Shown: positions 1-12,745, counted from the first letter of the stretch. The stretch: 64,000 nucleotides of DNA from Hydrogenophilales bacterium 16-64-46 (GCA_002281775.1 NCGY01000006.1:62001-126000); one strand, 5' to 3'. Numbers and translations: made by a program. Notes: generated by a model not told the origin, from the letters alone.

Positions 1-2214
1 CTGGATTACGCCATTCCCTACGACACCACGCGCTTCGTCGAAGTGTCGATCCGCGAGGTGCTGAAAACCCTGGGAGAGGCCATCCTGCTGGTCGTGCTGG
101 TGGTGTTCGTCTTTCTTCAAAACTGGCGCGCGACGCTGATTCCGATCCTCGCCGTGCCGGTGTCGCTGCTGGGCACCTTCGTCGGCCTGTTGCTGCTCGG
201 CTACTCGATCAATACCTTGACGCTCTTCGGCATGGTGCTGTCGATCGGCATCGTCGTCGACGACGCCATCGTGGTGCTGGAAAACATCGAGCGCATCATC
301 CATGAAGAGAAGAAATCACCGCGTGAGGCCGCGTTGAAAGCCATGCGCGAGGTCACCGGGCCGGTCATCGCCATCGTGCTGGTGCTGTGCGCGGTGTTCA
401 TTCCCATCGCCTTCCTGGGCGGCCTCACCGGCGAGCTGTATCGCCAGTTTGCCGTCACCATTTCCATCGCCGTCGTCATCTCGGGCCTGGTCGCGCTGAC
501 GCTCACGCCGGCGCTTTGCGTGGCGCTGCTCAAGGGCGAAAAGCCGCACGAACCGGGTCGTTTCTTCCGCGCCTTCAACGCCGGCTTCGCGCGCTTCACC
601 CACGGCTATCTCGGCGGTGTCACGTTCCTGATGCGGCGCTCGCTGATCGCACTCGTCATCTATGGCCTGATGATTGCCGCTGCGCTCGTGCTGTGGACGA
701 AAACGCCGGGCAGCCTCGTACCCAACGAAGACCAGGGCTACTACATCAGCGCGGCGTACCTGCCAGACGGCGCAACGCTCGCCCGCACCACCGACGTGGT
801 GAAGCAGATTGATGCCATAGCCCGCAAGGATCCGGCGGTCGAACACGTGGTGGCGTTTGCCGGGCTCGACTTCCTCGGCGGCGGTTTCCGCAACAGCGCG
901 GCGACCATCTTCGTCGCCGCGCGCCACTGGGACGAACGCGACAAGACCATCGACCAGATGGTCGGCGAAATCTCCGGCGCGACCGCCCATATCAAGGAAG
1001 CGCTGGTGCTCGCGTTCGCGCCGCCGCCGATCTTTGGCCTGGGCAACGCGGGTGGCTTCGAGTTCTACATCCAGAACAAGGGCGAGGGCGACCCGAAGAA
1101 GCTTGCACAGGTTGCCGACACCTTCCTCGCCGCTGCGCGTGCGGACAAGCGCCTGGCCCAGGTGCTCACGCTGTGGCGGCCGCACGTGCCGCAGCTCTAT
1201 GTCGATGTCGACCGCGAAAAGGCCAAGATGCTCGGCGTGAAAATCGACGACGTGTTCAACACGCTGTCGGCCACGCTGGGCAGCTATTACGTCAACGACT
1301 TCAACAAATACGGCCGCACCTGGCAGGTGCTGATGAGCGCCGAACCCGGCGCGCGCAAGACGCCGCAGGACGTGTCCGCACTGTATGTGCCGAACGCCAG
1401 CGGCGACATGGTGCCGATGTCGGCACTGGCGCGTGTGAGCTTCTCGTCCGGCCCGGAAACGCTCGACCGCTACAACAACTACCAGGCGGTGAAGATCCTG
1501 GGCAGTGCGGTGCCGGGTATCAGCTCGGGGCAGGCGCTCGCCATCGTCGACGAAATCGCGAAGAAGACCCTGCCGCCGGATTTCAGCTACGAGTGGACGT
1601 CCGCGTCATTCCAGGAAAAACGCTCGGGCGGCACAGCCGGCTTTGCGCTGGCGCTGGCGGTGTTGATGGTGTTCCTCATCCTTGCCGCGCTTTACGAGAA
1701 ATGGTCGCTGCCGTTCGCTGTGCTGATGGCGCTTCCCTTCGGTACCTTCGGCGCGCTCGCGGCGGTATGGCTGCGCGGACTCACCAACGACGTGTATTTC
1801 CAGATCGGTCTCGTGACGCTCCTGGGACTGGCAGCCAAGAACGCAATCCTCATCGTCGAATACGCGGTGATGAAAAAGGACGAAGGCTATTCCAGCGTCG
1901 CGGCGGCGCTCGAAGCTGCGCGCCTGCGCTTCCGCCCGATCCTGATGACCTCGCTGGCGTTCATCCTGGGCGTCGTGCCGTTGGCGATCTCAAGCGGCGC
2001 GGGGGCGGGCGCGCGTCACGCGGTCGGCACAGGGGTGGTCGGCGGGATGCTCGCCGCGACCTTCCTCGCCGTGTTCTTCATTCCGCTGTTCTACCACTGG
2101 GTGGTCGACCGGCGGCTGCAGGCGCACCAGGCCGACATCGACGCCGTGCCGCGTCATGGCACGAACGCGCACCTGCCGACGCATCATCCCGCGCCGCCCA
2201 GCTCCCAGGCCTGA
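1..2214 (+). CDS. RND multidrug efflux permease, HAE1/AcrB family (3' part)
   Basis: Inner-membrane, proton-driven drug exporter of the AcrB/MexB family, working with a membrane-fusion protein and an outer-membrane channel. The frame is open from the first base, so the gene begins outside the window; 737 C-terminal residues are present of roughly 1040 usual. The first visible residues (LDYAIPYDTTRFVE) match the porter segment before TM2. The proton-relay aspartate pair of TM4 is seen in GIVVDDAIVV (D87, D88 of the visible part), and the TM10 lysine in LGLAAKNAILIVEY. A GTG at 43 is internal, not the start. The C-terminus after the last helix is a Pro/His-rich tail. The 3' end overlaps the converging AraC/methyltransferase gene by 31 bp. 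Family assignment is firm; substrate is unknown. Confidence 0.95.
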   Translation: MDYAIPYDTTRFVEVSIREVLKTLGEAILLVVLVVFVFLQNWRATLIPILAVPVSLLGTFVGLLLLGYSINTLTLFGMVLSIGIVVDDAIVVLENIERIIHEEKKSPREAALKAMREVTGPVIAIVLVLCAVFIPIAFLGGLTGELYRQFAVTISIAVVISGLVALTLTPALCVALLKGEKPHEPGRFFRAFNAGFARFTHGYLGGVTFLMRRSLIALVIYGLMIAAALVLWTKTPGSLVPNEDQGYYISAAYLPDGATLARTTDVVKQIDAIARKDPAVEHVVAFAGLDFLGGGFRNSAATIFVAARHWDERDKTIDQMVGEISGATAHIKEALVLAFAPPPIFGLGNAGGFEFYIQNKGEGDPKKLAQVADTFLAAARADKRLAQVLTLWRPHVPQLYVDVDREKAKMLGVKIDDVFNTLSATLGSYYVNDFNKYGRTWQVLMSAEPGARKTPQDVSALYVPNASGDMVPMSALARVSFSSGPETLDRYNNYQAVKILGSAVPGISSGQALAIVDEIAKKTLPPDFSYEWTSASFQEKRSGGTAGFALALAVLMVFLILAALYEKWSLPFAVLMALPFGTFGALAAVWLRGLTNDVYFQIGLVTLLGLAAKNAILIVEYAVMKKDEGYSSVAAALEAARLRFRPILMTSLAFILGVVPLAISSGAGAGARHAVGTGVVGGMLAATFLAVFFIPLFYHWVVDRRLQAHQADIDAVPRHGTNAHLPTHHPAPPSSQA

Positions 2215-3017
2215 ATCGCCGCCTTGCGCGCCTCGCCCCAGCGATACGCGCTGGGCAGGCCGGAGGCGCGGATGATCCGGTGACACGGGATGACGACTGC
2301 AAGCGGGTTGGCCGCGACGGCGTGCCCCACGGCGCGCGCGGCGCTCGGCCGGCCCAGTGCCGAGGCGAGCGCGCCGTAACTCGTGAGCCGCCCGGCTGGA
2401 ATGGCGAGCAGAGCACGCCAGACCTGTAACTGGAAATTGCTGCCCTTGAGCCACAGGGCCAGCGGAGCCGGGCGTGCGGCGTGGAACAGTGCCGAAGCCG
2501 TCGCTGTCGTGGTGTCCGGGCGGTGTTCCAGACGCGCATTCGGCCAGTCGTTCTGCAGCCGCGCCGTGGGCGCTTCCCCTTCGGCCAGGAAATGCAAGGC
2601 GCAGACGCCGCGCGCGCTGGTGGCGACCAGCGCCTCGCCAAAAGGCGTGGCATGCACGCCCCAGTGCAGCACCTGCCCCGCGCCGCCGCTGCGCGCCTCG
2701 CCCGGCGACATGGCCTCGAAGGTCACGAACAGGTCATGCAGCCGGCCAGGACCTGAGAGGCCGAGATCGCCGCTGATCGAGAGCAGGTCTGCCGGTCCCA
2801 GCAGGCGCTCGCGCGCGGACGCCAGGGTGAGGCTTTGCAGGAAACGCTTGGGGCTGATGCCCGCCCAGCGCGTGAACAGGCGTTGCAGGTGTGCTTCGGA
2901 AAGTTGCATATGCCGCGCCAGCTCGGCGAGCGTCGGTTGCGCGTGGCGGTGCGTGCGCAGCCAGTGGATGGCGTCGGCGACGCGCGAGTAGTCGGTGGCG
3001 GGGGCGGTGGCGGGCAT
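2184..3017 (-). CDS. AraC-type HTH / methylated-DNA-protein cysteine methyltransferase fusion (Ada-like)
   Basis: Cytosolic DNA-repair protein that transfers the methyl group from O6-methylguanine to its own cysteine, fused to a DNA-binding regulator domain. Residues about 10-105 form an AraC double helix-turn-helix (LAELARHMQLSEAHLQRLF, then SPKRFLQ). Residues about 115-275 form the methyltransferase with VWRALLAIPAGRLTSYG, the acceptor motif PCHRII (C245) and the YRWGEARK substrate-loop signature. At 277 aa it lacks the N-terminal zinc/phosphotriester domain of full Ada (about 350 aa), so it may repair bases without methyl-phosphotriester sensing. It is transcribed alone, convergent with and overlapping the RND pump. 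No strong ribosome-binding site is visible before the ATG. Confidence 0.92.
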   Translation of the reverse strand: MPATAPATDYSRVADAIHWLRTHRHAQPTLAELARHMQLSEAHLQRLFTRWAGISPKRFLQSLTLASARERLLGPADLLSISGDLGLSGPGRLHDLFVTFEAMSPGEARSGGAGQVLHWGVHATPFGEALVATSARGVCALHFLAEGEAPTARLQNDWPNARLEHRPDTTTATASALFHAARPAPLALWLKGSNFQLQVWRALLAIPAGRLTSYGALASALGRPSAARAVGHAVAANPLAVVIPCHRIIRASGLPSAYRWGEARKAAIQAWELGGAG

Positions 3018-3108
3018 GGGGGGACTCTACTGCGACGGCGGGCCTGATTGCCACCCGATTGTTGCGCAATAGAGGGCGCGACAACGAGCAAGGTTAAAAT
3101 CCCTCGCC

Positions 3109-6405
<3,297 letters not shown>

Positions 6406-6440
6406 GATCGCCGGGACACCGCAGGGCAGACGCGGACAAG

Positions 6441-6469
6441 AAAAAAGCCGGGACTCGCCCGGCTTTTTT
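6441..6469. terminator. Bidirectional rho-independent terminator
   Basis: Perfect 12-bp inverted repeat (AAAAAAGCCGGG at 6441-6452 and CCCGGCTTTTTT at 6458-6469) around a 5-base loop. GC stem plus T-tract in both directions. It sits between the converging SNF2 and fbp genes and can end both transcripts. Confidence 0.93.
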
Positions 6470-6488
6470 CGGTGCGGCGGGATGAGGC

Positions 6489-7502
6489 TTACGCCGCCTG
6501 TTCGTGGTGGTAGCCGGTGACGGTATCCACTTCGGTCTTCGAACCCAGAATCACCGGCACACGCTGGTGCAGGCCTTCCGGGGAAAGATCGAGGATACGT
6601 TGACGGCCCGTGGTCGCCGCACCGCCGGCCTGCTCGACGATGAAGGCCATGGGGTTGGCCTCGTACATCAGGCGCAGCTTGCCGGCCTTGGACGGATCCT
6701 TGGTGTCCTTGGGGTACATGAAGATGCCGCCCCGGGTGAGGATGCGGTGCACTTCGGCGACCATGGAGGCGACCCAGCGCATGTTGAAATCCTTGCCGCG
6801 CGGACCAGTCTTGCCAGCCAGACACTCTTCGACGTAACGCTGCACCGGCTTCTCCCAGAAACGCTGGTTCGACGCGTTGATCGCGAATTCCTTGGTTTCG
6901 GTGGGGATGGTCATGTTGGGGTGGGTGAGCACGAATTCGCCGACGTCACGATCCAGCGTGAAGCCGTTGGTGCCGTGGCCGAAGGTCAGCACCAGCATGG
7001 TCGACGAGCCGTAGATCGCGTAGCCGGCGCAGACCTGCTGCGTGCCGGACTGAAGGAAGTCTTCTGCCTTGGCGGCGCGGCCGGCAACCGGTGCCTTCAG
7101 GATCGAGAAGATGGTGCCGACCGAGATGTTCACGTCCACGTTCGACGAGCCGTCGAGCGGATCGAACACCAGCAGGTATTTGCCCAGCGGGTACTGGTTG
7201 GGAATGGGGTAGACGTCGTCCATCTCTTCCGATGCCATGCCGGCGAGATGCCCCGCCCACTCGTTCGAGCGGATCATGATGTCGTTGGTGATGACGTCGA
7301 GCTTCTTCTGGGTTTCGCCCTGCACGTTTTCCGAATCCAGCGCGCCCATCACGCCGAGCAATGCGCCCTTGTTCACGGCGTTGGAAATAGCCTTGCAGGC
7401 GGTGACGACGTCGTTCAGCAGCGAGGTGAAATCGCCGGTGGCGCCGGCGGTGCGGCGCTGTTCTTCGATGATGAACTGGGTAAGCGTGGTACCGGTGTGC
7501 AT
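6489..7502 (-). CDS. fbp: Fructose-1,6-bisphosphatase, class I
   Basis: Hydrolyses fructose 1,6-bisphosphate to fructose 6-phosphate in gluconeogenesis and, in autotrophs, in the Calvin cycle. The class I metal-site motif [12 protein letters not shown] is intact, followed by SVGTIFSI, and the sugar-binding end contains [20 protein letters not shown]. The protein is 337 aa, the usual length. The frame stays open upstream to 7550, but I choose the ATG at 7502 because GGAG lies 8 bases before it and [11 protein letters not shown] is the family N-terminus. The upstream space has two GAATATTC palindromes and a possible -10 box, so fbp probably has its own promoter and is not driven only from the TonB-like gene upstream. 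Confidence 0.96.
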   Translation of the reverse strand: MHTGTTLTQFIIEEQRRTAGATGDFTSLLNDVVTACKAISNAVNKGALLGVMGALDSENVQGETQKKLDVITNDIMIRSNEWAGHLAGMASEEMDDVYPIPNQYPLGKYLLVFDPLDGSSNVDVNISVGTIFSILKAPVAGRAAKAEDFLQSGTQQVCAGYAIYGSSTMLVLTFGHGTNGFTLDRDVGEFVLTHPNMTIPTETKEFAINASNQRFWEKPVQRYVEECLAGKTGPRGKDFNMRWVASMVAEVHRILTRGGIFMYPKDTKDPSKAGKLRLMYEANPMAFIVEQAGGAATTGRQRILDLSPEGLHQRVPVILGSKTEVDTVTGYHHEQAA

Positions 7503-7536
7503 GGTGGACTCCAGGGTAAGGGCGTTGAATTGAATG

Positions 7537-7562
7537 GAATATTCGAACAATTGAATATTCTA
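7537..7562 (-). promoter_or_regulatory. Possible fbp promoter/operator with twin GAATATTC palindromes
   Basis: Two identical 8-bp palindromes GAATATTC at 7537-7544 and 7553-7560, 16 bp centre to centre. The distal copy overlaps a -10-like TAGAAT on the minus strand (7557-7562), 55 bp before the fbp ATG. No clear -35 box is seen. The 16-bp spacing places both copies on nearly the same helix face, as expected for a dimeric regulator, but none is identified. Confidence 0.35.
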
Positions 7563-7586
7563 TCACGCCATAAACCCGCTGAATTC

Positions 7587-8483
7587 CTAGTCCGTGCCCA
7601 CCAGCTGGTCCGACCGGGTGAAGGTCCAGGTGCGCGTGATCGACAGGATGTCTGCCTTCTGGCGCATGTCTTCCGGAAACGCCGCGTACGGTGCGGCCAG
7701 TTCCACGATGCGGATGGCGGCGGCGTCGAGCACGCGCGAGCCGGATGAGCGGTCTACGTCCACCGCCTCGATGCGACCATCGGAATGGATCGATACCGTG
7801 AGCTTGAGGCTGCCGTAGATGCCCTGCCGGCGCGCGGCTTCGGGATAGTTGACGTTGCCCACGCGCTCGACCTTGGCGACCCAGTCTTCCACGTAACGCG
7901 CGAAGGCGTATTCGCGCACGTTGGCCCCGACGAAAGCGCGTTTGGGGCGCTTCTGGTATTCGTCCCATTGCTGCGAGATGCGTGCCTGCAATTGCGCCAT
8001 TTCGCGGGCTTCCGACGTGAGCTGGCTGACGTCGACGGCGGGCGGCGCGGGCACAGGGGGTGCGGATTGCGGTCGCTTGAGCGCGGGGGCGTCGGGCGTA
8101 AGCTGGCTGAGCAGGGTCTTGGCCTGCTGTTCGAGTTCGGTCACGCGCGCCTGCAGCGCCGCCTCGGCACCGCTGCCGGACTGGCTGGCCGGGCTTGCGG
8201 GCAGAGGGCTCTTGGCTCGACGGTCCTCATCGGTGTTGCCGCCGCCGGCCAGGTTCACTTGCGCCAGCGCATCCGGATTGAGTGGCGCGTCGGTGCTGCG
8301 GGCATTGACCAGCACCACTTCCATCGGCAGGTTGGGGTCTTCGAATAGGCGCGGGTTGACCTTCACGAACTGGGTCGAGAGCACCATGCCGTGAATCGCG
8401 GCGGAGGCCAGCAGGGCCAGCGCCATGCGGGTGCCCTGGCGCGAGGGCTCGGCGAGAGGAAGAGGGGCGGTAGCGTTCGCCAT
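7587..8483 (-). CDS. TonB-like energy-transducer family protein
   Basis: Predicted inner-membrane anchored, periplasm-spanning protein. A single hydrophobic segment near residues 20-38 (MALALLASAAIHGMVLS) is followed by a linker with coiled-coil character (ALQARVTELEQQAKTLLSQL). A C-terminal TonB/TolA-type domain has YPEAARRQGIYGSLKLTVSI and the SSGSRVLDAAA repeat. The frame is open to 8585, but that part overlaps the end of the upstream RNase gene; the ATG at 8483 gives MANATAPL and 298 aa. It follows the RNase gene with a 31-bp gap. No exbB/exbD or receptor gene is adjacent, so its partner is unknown; TonB, TolA or a divergent relative are all possible. Confidence 0.8.
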   Translation of the reverse strand: MANATAPLPLAEPSRQGTRMALALLASAAIHGMVLSTQFVKVNPRLFEDPNLPMEVVLVNARSTDAPLNPDALAQVNLAGGGNTDEDRRAKSPLPASPASQSGSGAEAALQARVTELEQQAKTLLSQLTPDAPALKRPQSAPPVPAPPAVDVSQLTSEAREMAQLQARISQQWDEYQKRPKRAFVGANVREYAFARYVEDWVAKVERVGNVNYPEAARRQGIYGSLKLTVSIHSDGRIEAVDVDRSSGSRVLDAAAIRIVELAAPYAAFPEDMRQKADILSITRTWTFTRSDQLVGTD

Positions 8484-8514
8484 GGTCAGGTCGAAGTGAA
8501 ACGCCCGCTTGATT

Positions 8515-10383
8515 CTACGGAAGTGCTGCCGCGCTGTCAGGCGCTTCAGCCACCGTCTCGACATATTCCGCGTGGAAGCTGACATCCAGCAGATCGATCG
8601 CCGAGATTGCCAGCCTCACCTTCGCACCCGCCGCCACGCCCATCACGGAGGGCGCGCGCGTCACCAGCGGCAGGCTGTCGAAGCGCACCAGGTCGTCGCG
8701 GATCACGTTCGCCGTCACCTCGCTCACGTTTTCCTGGATCAGCCAGCGCAGCATCCAGTAGCGCTCCATCCGCCGCTGGTAGTCGGCGTAGGCGTCGTAG
8801 GCCAGCTCGAAATCGCGCACCGTGGCAAACAGCGCTTCGCTCCTCGGCAGATACACCGGGTCGGTTGCCTGCACCAGGCTGATGAGCTGGCGCTGGTTCA
8901 CCAGATCGACATAGCGTCGCAGCGGCGAGGTGGACCAGGCGTACTGGTCGACGCCCAGGCCGACGTGTGGATCGGGTGAAGTCGTCATGCGCGTCTTGCC
9001 GCCCGCCTGTGCGCGGTAGATGCCGGGCACGCGGTTTTCCGCGAGCCAGCCGCCCCAGTGCGCATTGGCAAAGATCATCAGCTCGGACACCACCTTGTCG
9101 ATGGGGCTGCCGCGCTTGCGCGGTTCGATGCGGACGTGTTCGCCGTCGACCTTGAAGTTGTAGTCCACGCGGTCGACCGTGTCGGCCTTGCCGCGTCCCG
9201 CTTCCAGCACGGCAGCAAAATCGCGCAGCCATTCCAGTTCGCGGCGGTAGGGGTAGTCGGGAAAGTCAGGGTTCTTCAGCGAGGCGTCGTTGAACTGCGT
9301 TTCCAGCGTTTCGTGGCGCAGGTTGTCGGCGATGTGCACCTGCTCCAGTTTGGTTTCGGTGCCGAGCACGCGCAGGTCGGATGCCACGTCGACATACAGC
9401 GACAGCGCCGGGCAATCGTGAGACTCGCCCAGCGTGTAGTGGTGAATCAGCGCCTCCGGCAGCATGGTGATCTTGTCGCCGGGGAAATACACCGTCGACA
9501 GCCGCTCGCGCGCCACGCGGTCGAGTTCCGAGCCCGGCGCGATGCCCAGCGCGGGCGCGGCGATGTGGATGCCCACGCGCACGCTGCCGTCGTCGCGCCA
9601 TTGCACCGACAGCGCGTCGTCGATTTCGGTCGTCGCCTCGTCGTCCATGGAAAACGCGCGCACGCTGCTCTTCGGCAGTTCCGGCGGATCGACGGGTTCG
9701 GTGACAGGCGCGAACTCGGTGCCGCGCGGAAACCATTCCAGCGTGAAGCTCATGCGGTGGAAATCCAGCGTCGAGGGAATCGCGCCGCAGCGGTCCAGCA
9801 GGCGCAATTGCGACAGTCCGGTCGTCGCCGCCGCCTCTTCCAGCGCCTTGTATTCCAGCGTGTTCTTGTCCGGTGCAATCAGGATGCGCGGCACCAGCGG
9901 CACATATTCCGGGGGCAAACGGAAGGCGGACAATTCGGCCGCAAGGGTCGCCTGCCTCTCGGCCGCGAGCCGTTTCTTTTCCTGCCCGGCCTTGGCTGCC
10001 GCCAGCGTCTCAGCGGGTGCGGGCCGGTAGCGGCCCTTGCCCTTTTTGTGGAAGTAGATCGGCGAGCCGTGCAGCTTCAGCAAAAGTGCCGCCGACTCCG
10101 CCGGGCGCGGTGCGTGGCCGTAATATTCCTGCGCCAACTGCTCGAAGCCGAACTCGTCGCTGCCTGCCGCCTCCCACAGAAAATCGGCGTCCAGTTCTGC
10201 TGACAGTGTTTCGGCTTCCGTCATTACCTCGCTGGGCGCGGGCGCGGCAAAGCGCAGCAGGATGTTCGCCGCCTTCACCTTGCTGCGTTTGCCCGAGGCT
10301 GCTTCCACCTGCGCCGTGGCCTCCGTTTCGGACAGGATGGAACCGGCCTTGAAGTGGCCGTCTTCTTCAAAGATGACGTGCAT
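8515..10383 (-). CDS. RNB-domain exoribonuclease (RNase II family)
   Basis: Processive 3'-5' exoribonuclease of the RNase II/RNase R family, degrading RNA to nucleotides in the cytosol. The catalytic RNB domain occupies about residues 240-560, with the metal-binding signature FSMDDEATTEIDDALS carrying the conserved aspartates, then GIHIAAPA and STVYFPGDKITMLPE. The C-terminal part has the typical SPLRRYVDLVNQRQL. At 622 aa it is RNase II-sized; the N-terminal cold-shock-like region is divergent and a C-terminal S1 domain is not obvious. It starts 5 bp after the YqiA-like gene, so the two are probably co-transcribed. Confidence 0.92.
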   Translation of the reverse strand: MHVIFEEDGHFKAGSILSETEATAQVEAASGKRSKVKAANILLRFAAPAPSEVMTEAETLSAELDADFLWEAAGSDEFGFEQLAQEYYGHAPRPAESAALLLKLHGSPIYFHKKGKGRYRPAPAETLAAAKAGQEKKRLAAERQATLAAELSAFRLPPEYVPLVPRILIAPDKNTLEYKALEEAAATTGLSQLRLLDRCGAIPSTLDFHRMSFTLEWFPRGTEFAPVTEPVDPPELPKSSVRAFSMDDEATTEIDDALSVQWRDDGSVRVGIHIAAPALGIAPGSELDRVARERLSTVYFPGDKITMLPEALIHHYTLGESHDCPALSLYVDVASDLRVLGTETKLEQVHIADNLRHETLETQFNDASLKNPDFPDYPYRRELEWLRDFAAVLEAGRGKADTVDRVDYNFKVDGEHVRIEPRKRGSPIDKVVSELMIFANAHWGGWLAENRVPGIYRAQAGGKTRMTTSPDPHVGLGVDQYAWSTSPLRRYVDLVNQRQLISLVQATDPVYLPRSEALFATVRDFELAYDAYADYQRRMERYWMLRWLIQENVSEVTANVIRDDLVRFDSLPLVTRAPSVMGVAAGAKVRLAISAIDLLDVSFHAEYVETVAEAPDSAAALP

Positions 10384-10388
10384 GAAAC

Positions 10389-10946
10389 TCAGAAATCCAG
10401 AATGGTTTGGAAGTGGCGCTCGAAGCCGGCAAAGCCATGGTCGCCGCCGTCTTCCACGATCTGCCGTGCGCCGGCGTAATACGCCACCGCATCGCGATGG
10501 TCGAGCACCTCGTCGCCGGTCTGCGCCAGCAGCAGATAGCGTTCAGGCTGCGTGATTCTCGGCACGTCCAGCGCGGCGAGTTCCGCGATGTGCGCTTCCG
10601 TCAGTACCCACTTCTCGCCCGTGTGCCAGTTGGTCTGGGTGCCGAGTGCGCTACGCAGTAATTTGTGCGCACGCACCGCCGGATTCACCAGCACCGCCTT
10701 CCAGCCATGCTTCTCGGCAAGAAAGGTCGCGTAGAACCCGCCCAGCGAACTGCCCACCAGCGTCACGCCGCCGGCCCCGGCGCGCGCCAGATGCGCCTCG
10801 ACCTTGGCGATGGCCTCGCGCGGACTGTTGGGCAGCGCCGGGCAGTAATAGTCGGCCAGCCGCCCCAACCCGGCCAGATGGTCGCCGAGTTGCCTGGCCT
10901 TGCCGGAAGCGGGGGAGGAATTGAAGCCGTGGAGATAGACGATCAT
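10389..10946 (-). CDS. YqiA/YcfP family alpha/beta-hydrolase
   Basis: Small cytosolic alpha/beta-hydrolase of the YqiA esterase group (185 aa, usual size). It begins with the oxyanion-region motif YLHGFNSSP, has the nucleophile elbow GSSLGG, a late acid in TGDEVLDHRD and the catalytic histidine in GGDHGF. YqiA from E. coli hydrolyses short-chain acyl esters; the natural substrate is unclear. It is the first gene of a likely minus-strand unit with the RNase II-like gene 5 bp downstream. Confidence 0.87.
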   Translation of the reverse strand: MIVYLHGFNSSPASGKARQLGDHLAGLGRLADYYCPALPNSPREAIAKVEAHLARAGAGGVTLVGSSLGGFYATFLAEKHGWKAVLVNPAVRAHKLLRSALGTQTNWHTGEKWVLTEAHIAELAALDVPRITQPERYLLLAQTGDEVLDHRDAVAYYAGARQIVEDGGDHGFAGFERHFQTILDF

Positions 10947-11274
10947 GGCGGCCGATTGTACCGGCGGGGGGGGATTTGCCGAAGCGCGCGCCGGGATTCG
11001 GTGGCCGCGGGTGGTCAGGGCGGATATCGCTGCGAGGAGGCACTGGCTGACCGGACGGAATGGCGTCGGATTTTTTTACGTGCCGGGAGAGATACGAGAC
11101 AGGGGGTGTTCAATACCCTTGATTCAATTGGCGTTATTCGGCCATGGGTTCTGGTTCGGAAATTGCTAGTGGTCAGATGTTGGCAGATGTGCTGGCGTCT
11201 GTTGAATGCGTCCTGATCACCAGGTTGCTGCATCACACGCGACAAATACTAACCATTATTGAAAGGGAAACATC
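10947..11274. other. Divergent intergenic region, 328 bp
   Basis: Lies between the divergent YqiA-like and cytochrome peroxidase genes and should hold both promoters. I see no open frame with coding character, no tRNA and no strong hairpin. The half nearest the peroxidase is AT-richer than the surroundings. Confidence 0.6.
11225..11252 (+). promoter_or_regulatory. Weak candidate promoter of the cytochrome c peroxidase gene
   Basis: TTGCTG (11225-11230) and TACTAA (11247-11252) are 16 bp apart and 22 bp before the ATG, which is preceded by the purine-rich GAAAGGGA. The -10 match is poor, so this is a suggestion only. Confidence 0.25.
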
Positions 11275-12648
11275 ATGTCTCGCTTGTCTGTTTATCGGGC
11301 TTGCCTGCGCTGGCCGCTTGTCCTCTTGCTGGTCGGTACAGGGGCCGCCCTGGCCTCTGAGTTGCCTTCGCCGGTTGTGGCGACGGATTACTATGACGAT
11401 GGACGCCCGAGCGTCGCCAAACAGCGGCTCGGGAATTTCCTGTTTTTCGACAAGGTATTGAGCGGCAACAAGAATATTTCCTGTGCAACCTGCCATCATC
11501 CCCAGCATTTTGGCGGAGACGGCCTGTCGCTGCCGATCGGCGAAGGCGGCGAAGGCCTGGGCACGCTGCGCACCACGGGGTCGGGCGACAATGCCATCCT
11601 GGAACGGGTGGGGCGGAATGCGCCGCCGCTGTTCAACCTGGGGGCGAAGGAATTCGTGCACCTCAACTGGCAGGGACGGCATCAGAACAAGGGCACGCGC
11701 CTGAGTCTTCCCTGTGCCACGAAAGACTTCAATGCCTGCCCCGATGGCCTCGACAACGTTCTTGCAGGGCAAAACCTGTTCCCCATGGTGAATACGCCGG
11801 AAATGCTCGGCCATCCCTTCGAAAACGACGTGTCGACCAGCACGCTGAGGGGGGTGGCGCGTTTCCCGGTGATGTGGGAAACCTATGTGACGCGCCTGGG
11901 CGAGGTGGACGAATACGTCGAGCTTTTCCGGTCGGCTTATCCGGACATCCAGAGCGCGGCGGATATGAAAATCCATCATGTGGTGAACGCCCTGGCCGCG
12001 TTCCAGACAGTGGCTTTCCGTTCCGACCAGAGCGCATTCGATCGTTACCTGCGTGGCAATCCGGGGGCGCTCACGGCGGTGCAGAAACGCGGCATGGAGT
12101 TGTTCTACGGCAAGGCCAATTGCGCATCCTGCCATTCGGGTAAATTCCAGACCGATCACGCCTTCTACGCCATTGCTATGCCGCAGGCCGGTCCGGGCGC
12201 ATTCGTCAACGGCAGAAGCGAAAAGGCCGAGGACATCGGCCGTTACGAAGTGACGGGAAAAATCGAGGATCGCTACAAGTTCCGCACGCCTTCGCTGCGC
12301 AACGTCGCCCTGACCGCGCCCTATGGACATGACGGTGCCTTCGCCACCCTGGAAGGCATTGTCCGGCACCATCTGAATCCGGTGGAGTCCTTTGCCAACT
12401 GGGATGCCACGCAGATGGTGCTGCCCTCGCGGTCTGACCTGGACGAACTCGATGTCTTCATCATGAACGACCCGGCGAGCGCGGAACGCATCGTGGCGGC
12501 CAACCAGCTTGCCGCCGTTGAACTGGCTGACACGGAAGTCCAGGATCTACTGGCCTTCCTCGATACCCTGACGGATCCCACGGTGGCGACCAGGCTGAAC
12601 CGGGTGATTCCGATCCGCGTACCCAGCGGCCTGCCGGTGGAGGACTGA
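11275..12648 (+). CDS. Di-haem cytochrome c peroxidase, CCP/MauG family
   Basis: Periplasmic enzyme expected to reduce hydrogen peroxide with electrons from cytochromes, or a MauG-like relative that oxidises another substrate. An N-terminal signal peptide (about residues 1-28, hydrophobic WPLVLLLVGTGAALA) precedes two haem-c sites: CATCH (C70-H74) and CASCH (C283-H287). The family C-terminal motif FRTPSLRNVALTAPYGHDG is present. The length (457 aa) is above the roughly 330-350 aa of classical CcpA because of an insert between the haem domains (about residues 85-185) that contains two further cysteines. It is transcribed alone toward mpl. Confidence 0.92.
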   Translation: MSRLSVYRACLRWPLVLLLVGTGAALASELPSPVVATDYYDDGRPSVAKQRLGNFLFFDKVLSGNKNISCATCHHPQHFGGDGLSLPIGEGGEGLGTLRTTGSGDNAILERVGRNAPPLFNLGAKEFVHLNWQGRHQNKGTRLSLPCATKDFNACPDGLDNVLAGQNLFPMVNTPEMLGHPFENDVSTSTLRGVARFPVMWETYVTRLGEVDEYVELFRSAYPDIQSAADMKIHHVVNALAAFQTVAFRSDQSAFDRYLRGNPGALTAVQKRGMELFYGKANCASCHSGKFQTDHAFYAIAMPQAGPGAFVNGRSEKAEDIGRYEVTGKIEDRYKFRTPSLRNVALTAPYGHDGAFATLEGIVRHHLNPVESFANWDATQMVLPSRSDLDELDVFIMNDPASAERIVAANQLAAVELADTEVQDLLAFLDTLTDPTVATRLNRVIPIRVPSGLPVED

Positions 12649-12698
12649 AGGACCAAGCCTGAGCCAGTGGATTTGATCGTCAGCTTTTGCGCCGACAC

Positions 12699-12712
12699 GC
12701 TGAAATTTCAGC
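12699..12712. repeat. 14-bp perfect palindrome
   Basis: GCTGAAATTTCAGC lies between the converging peroxidase and mpl genes, about 50 bp past the peroxidase stop codon. Function unknown. Confidence 0.4.
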
Positions 12713-12745
12713 AGTTCGACTTCCGGGCAAGGCAGGCAGGTTTGA

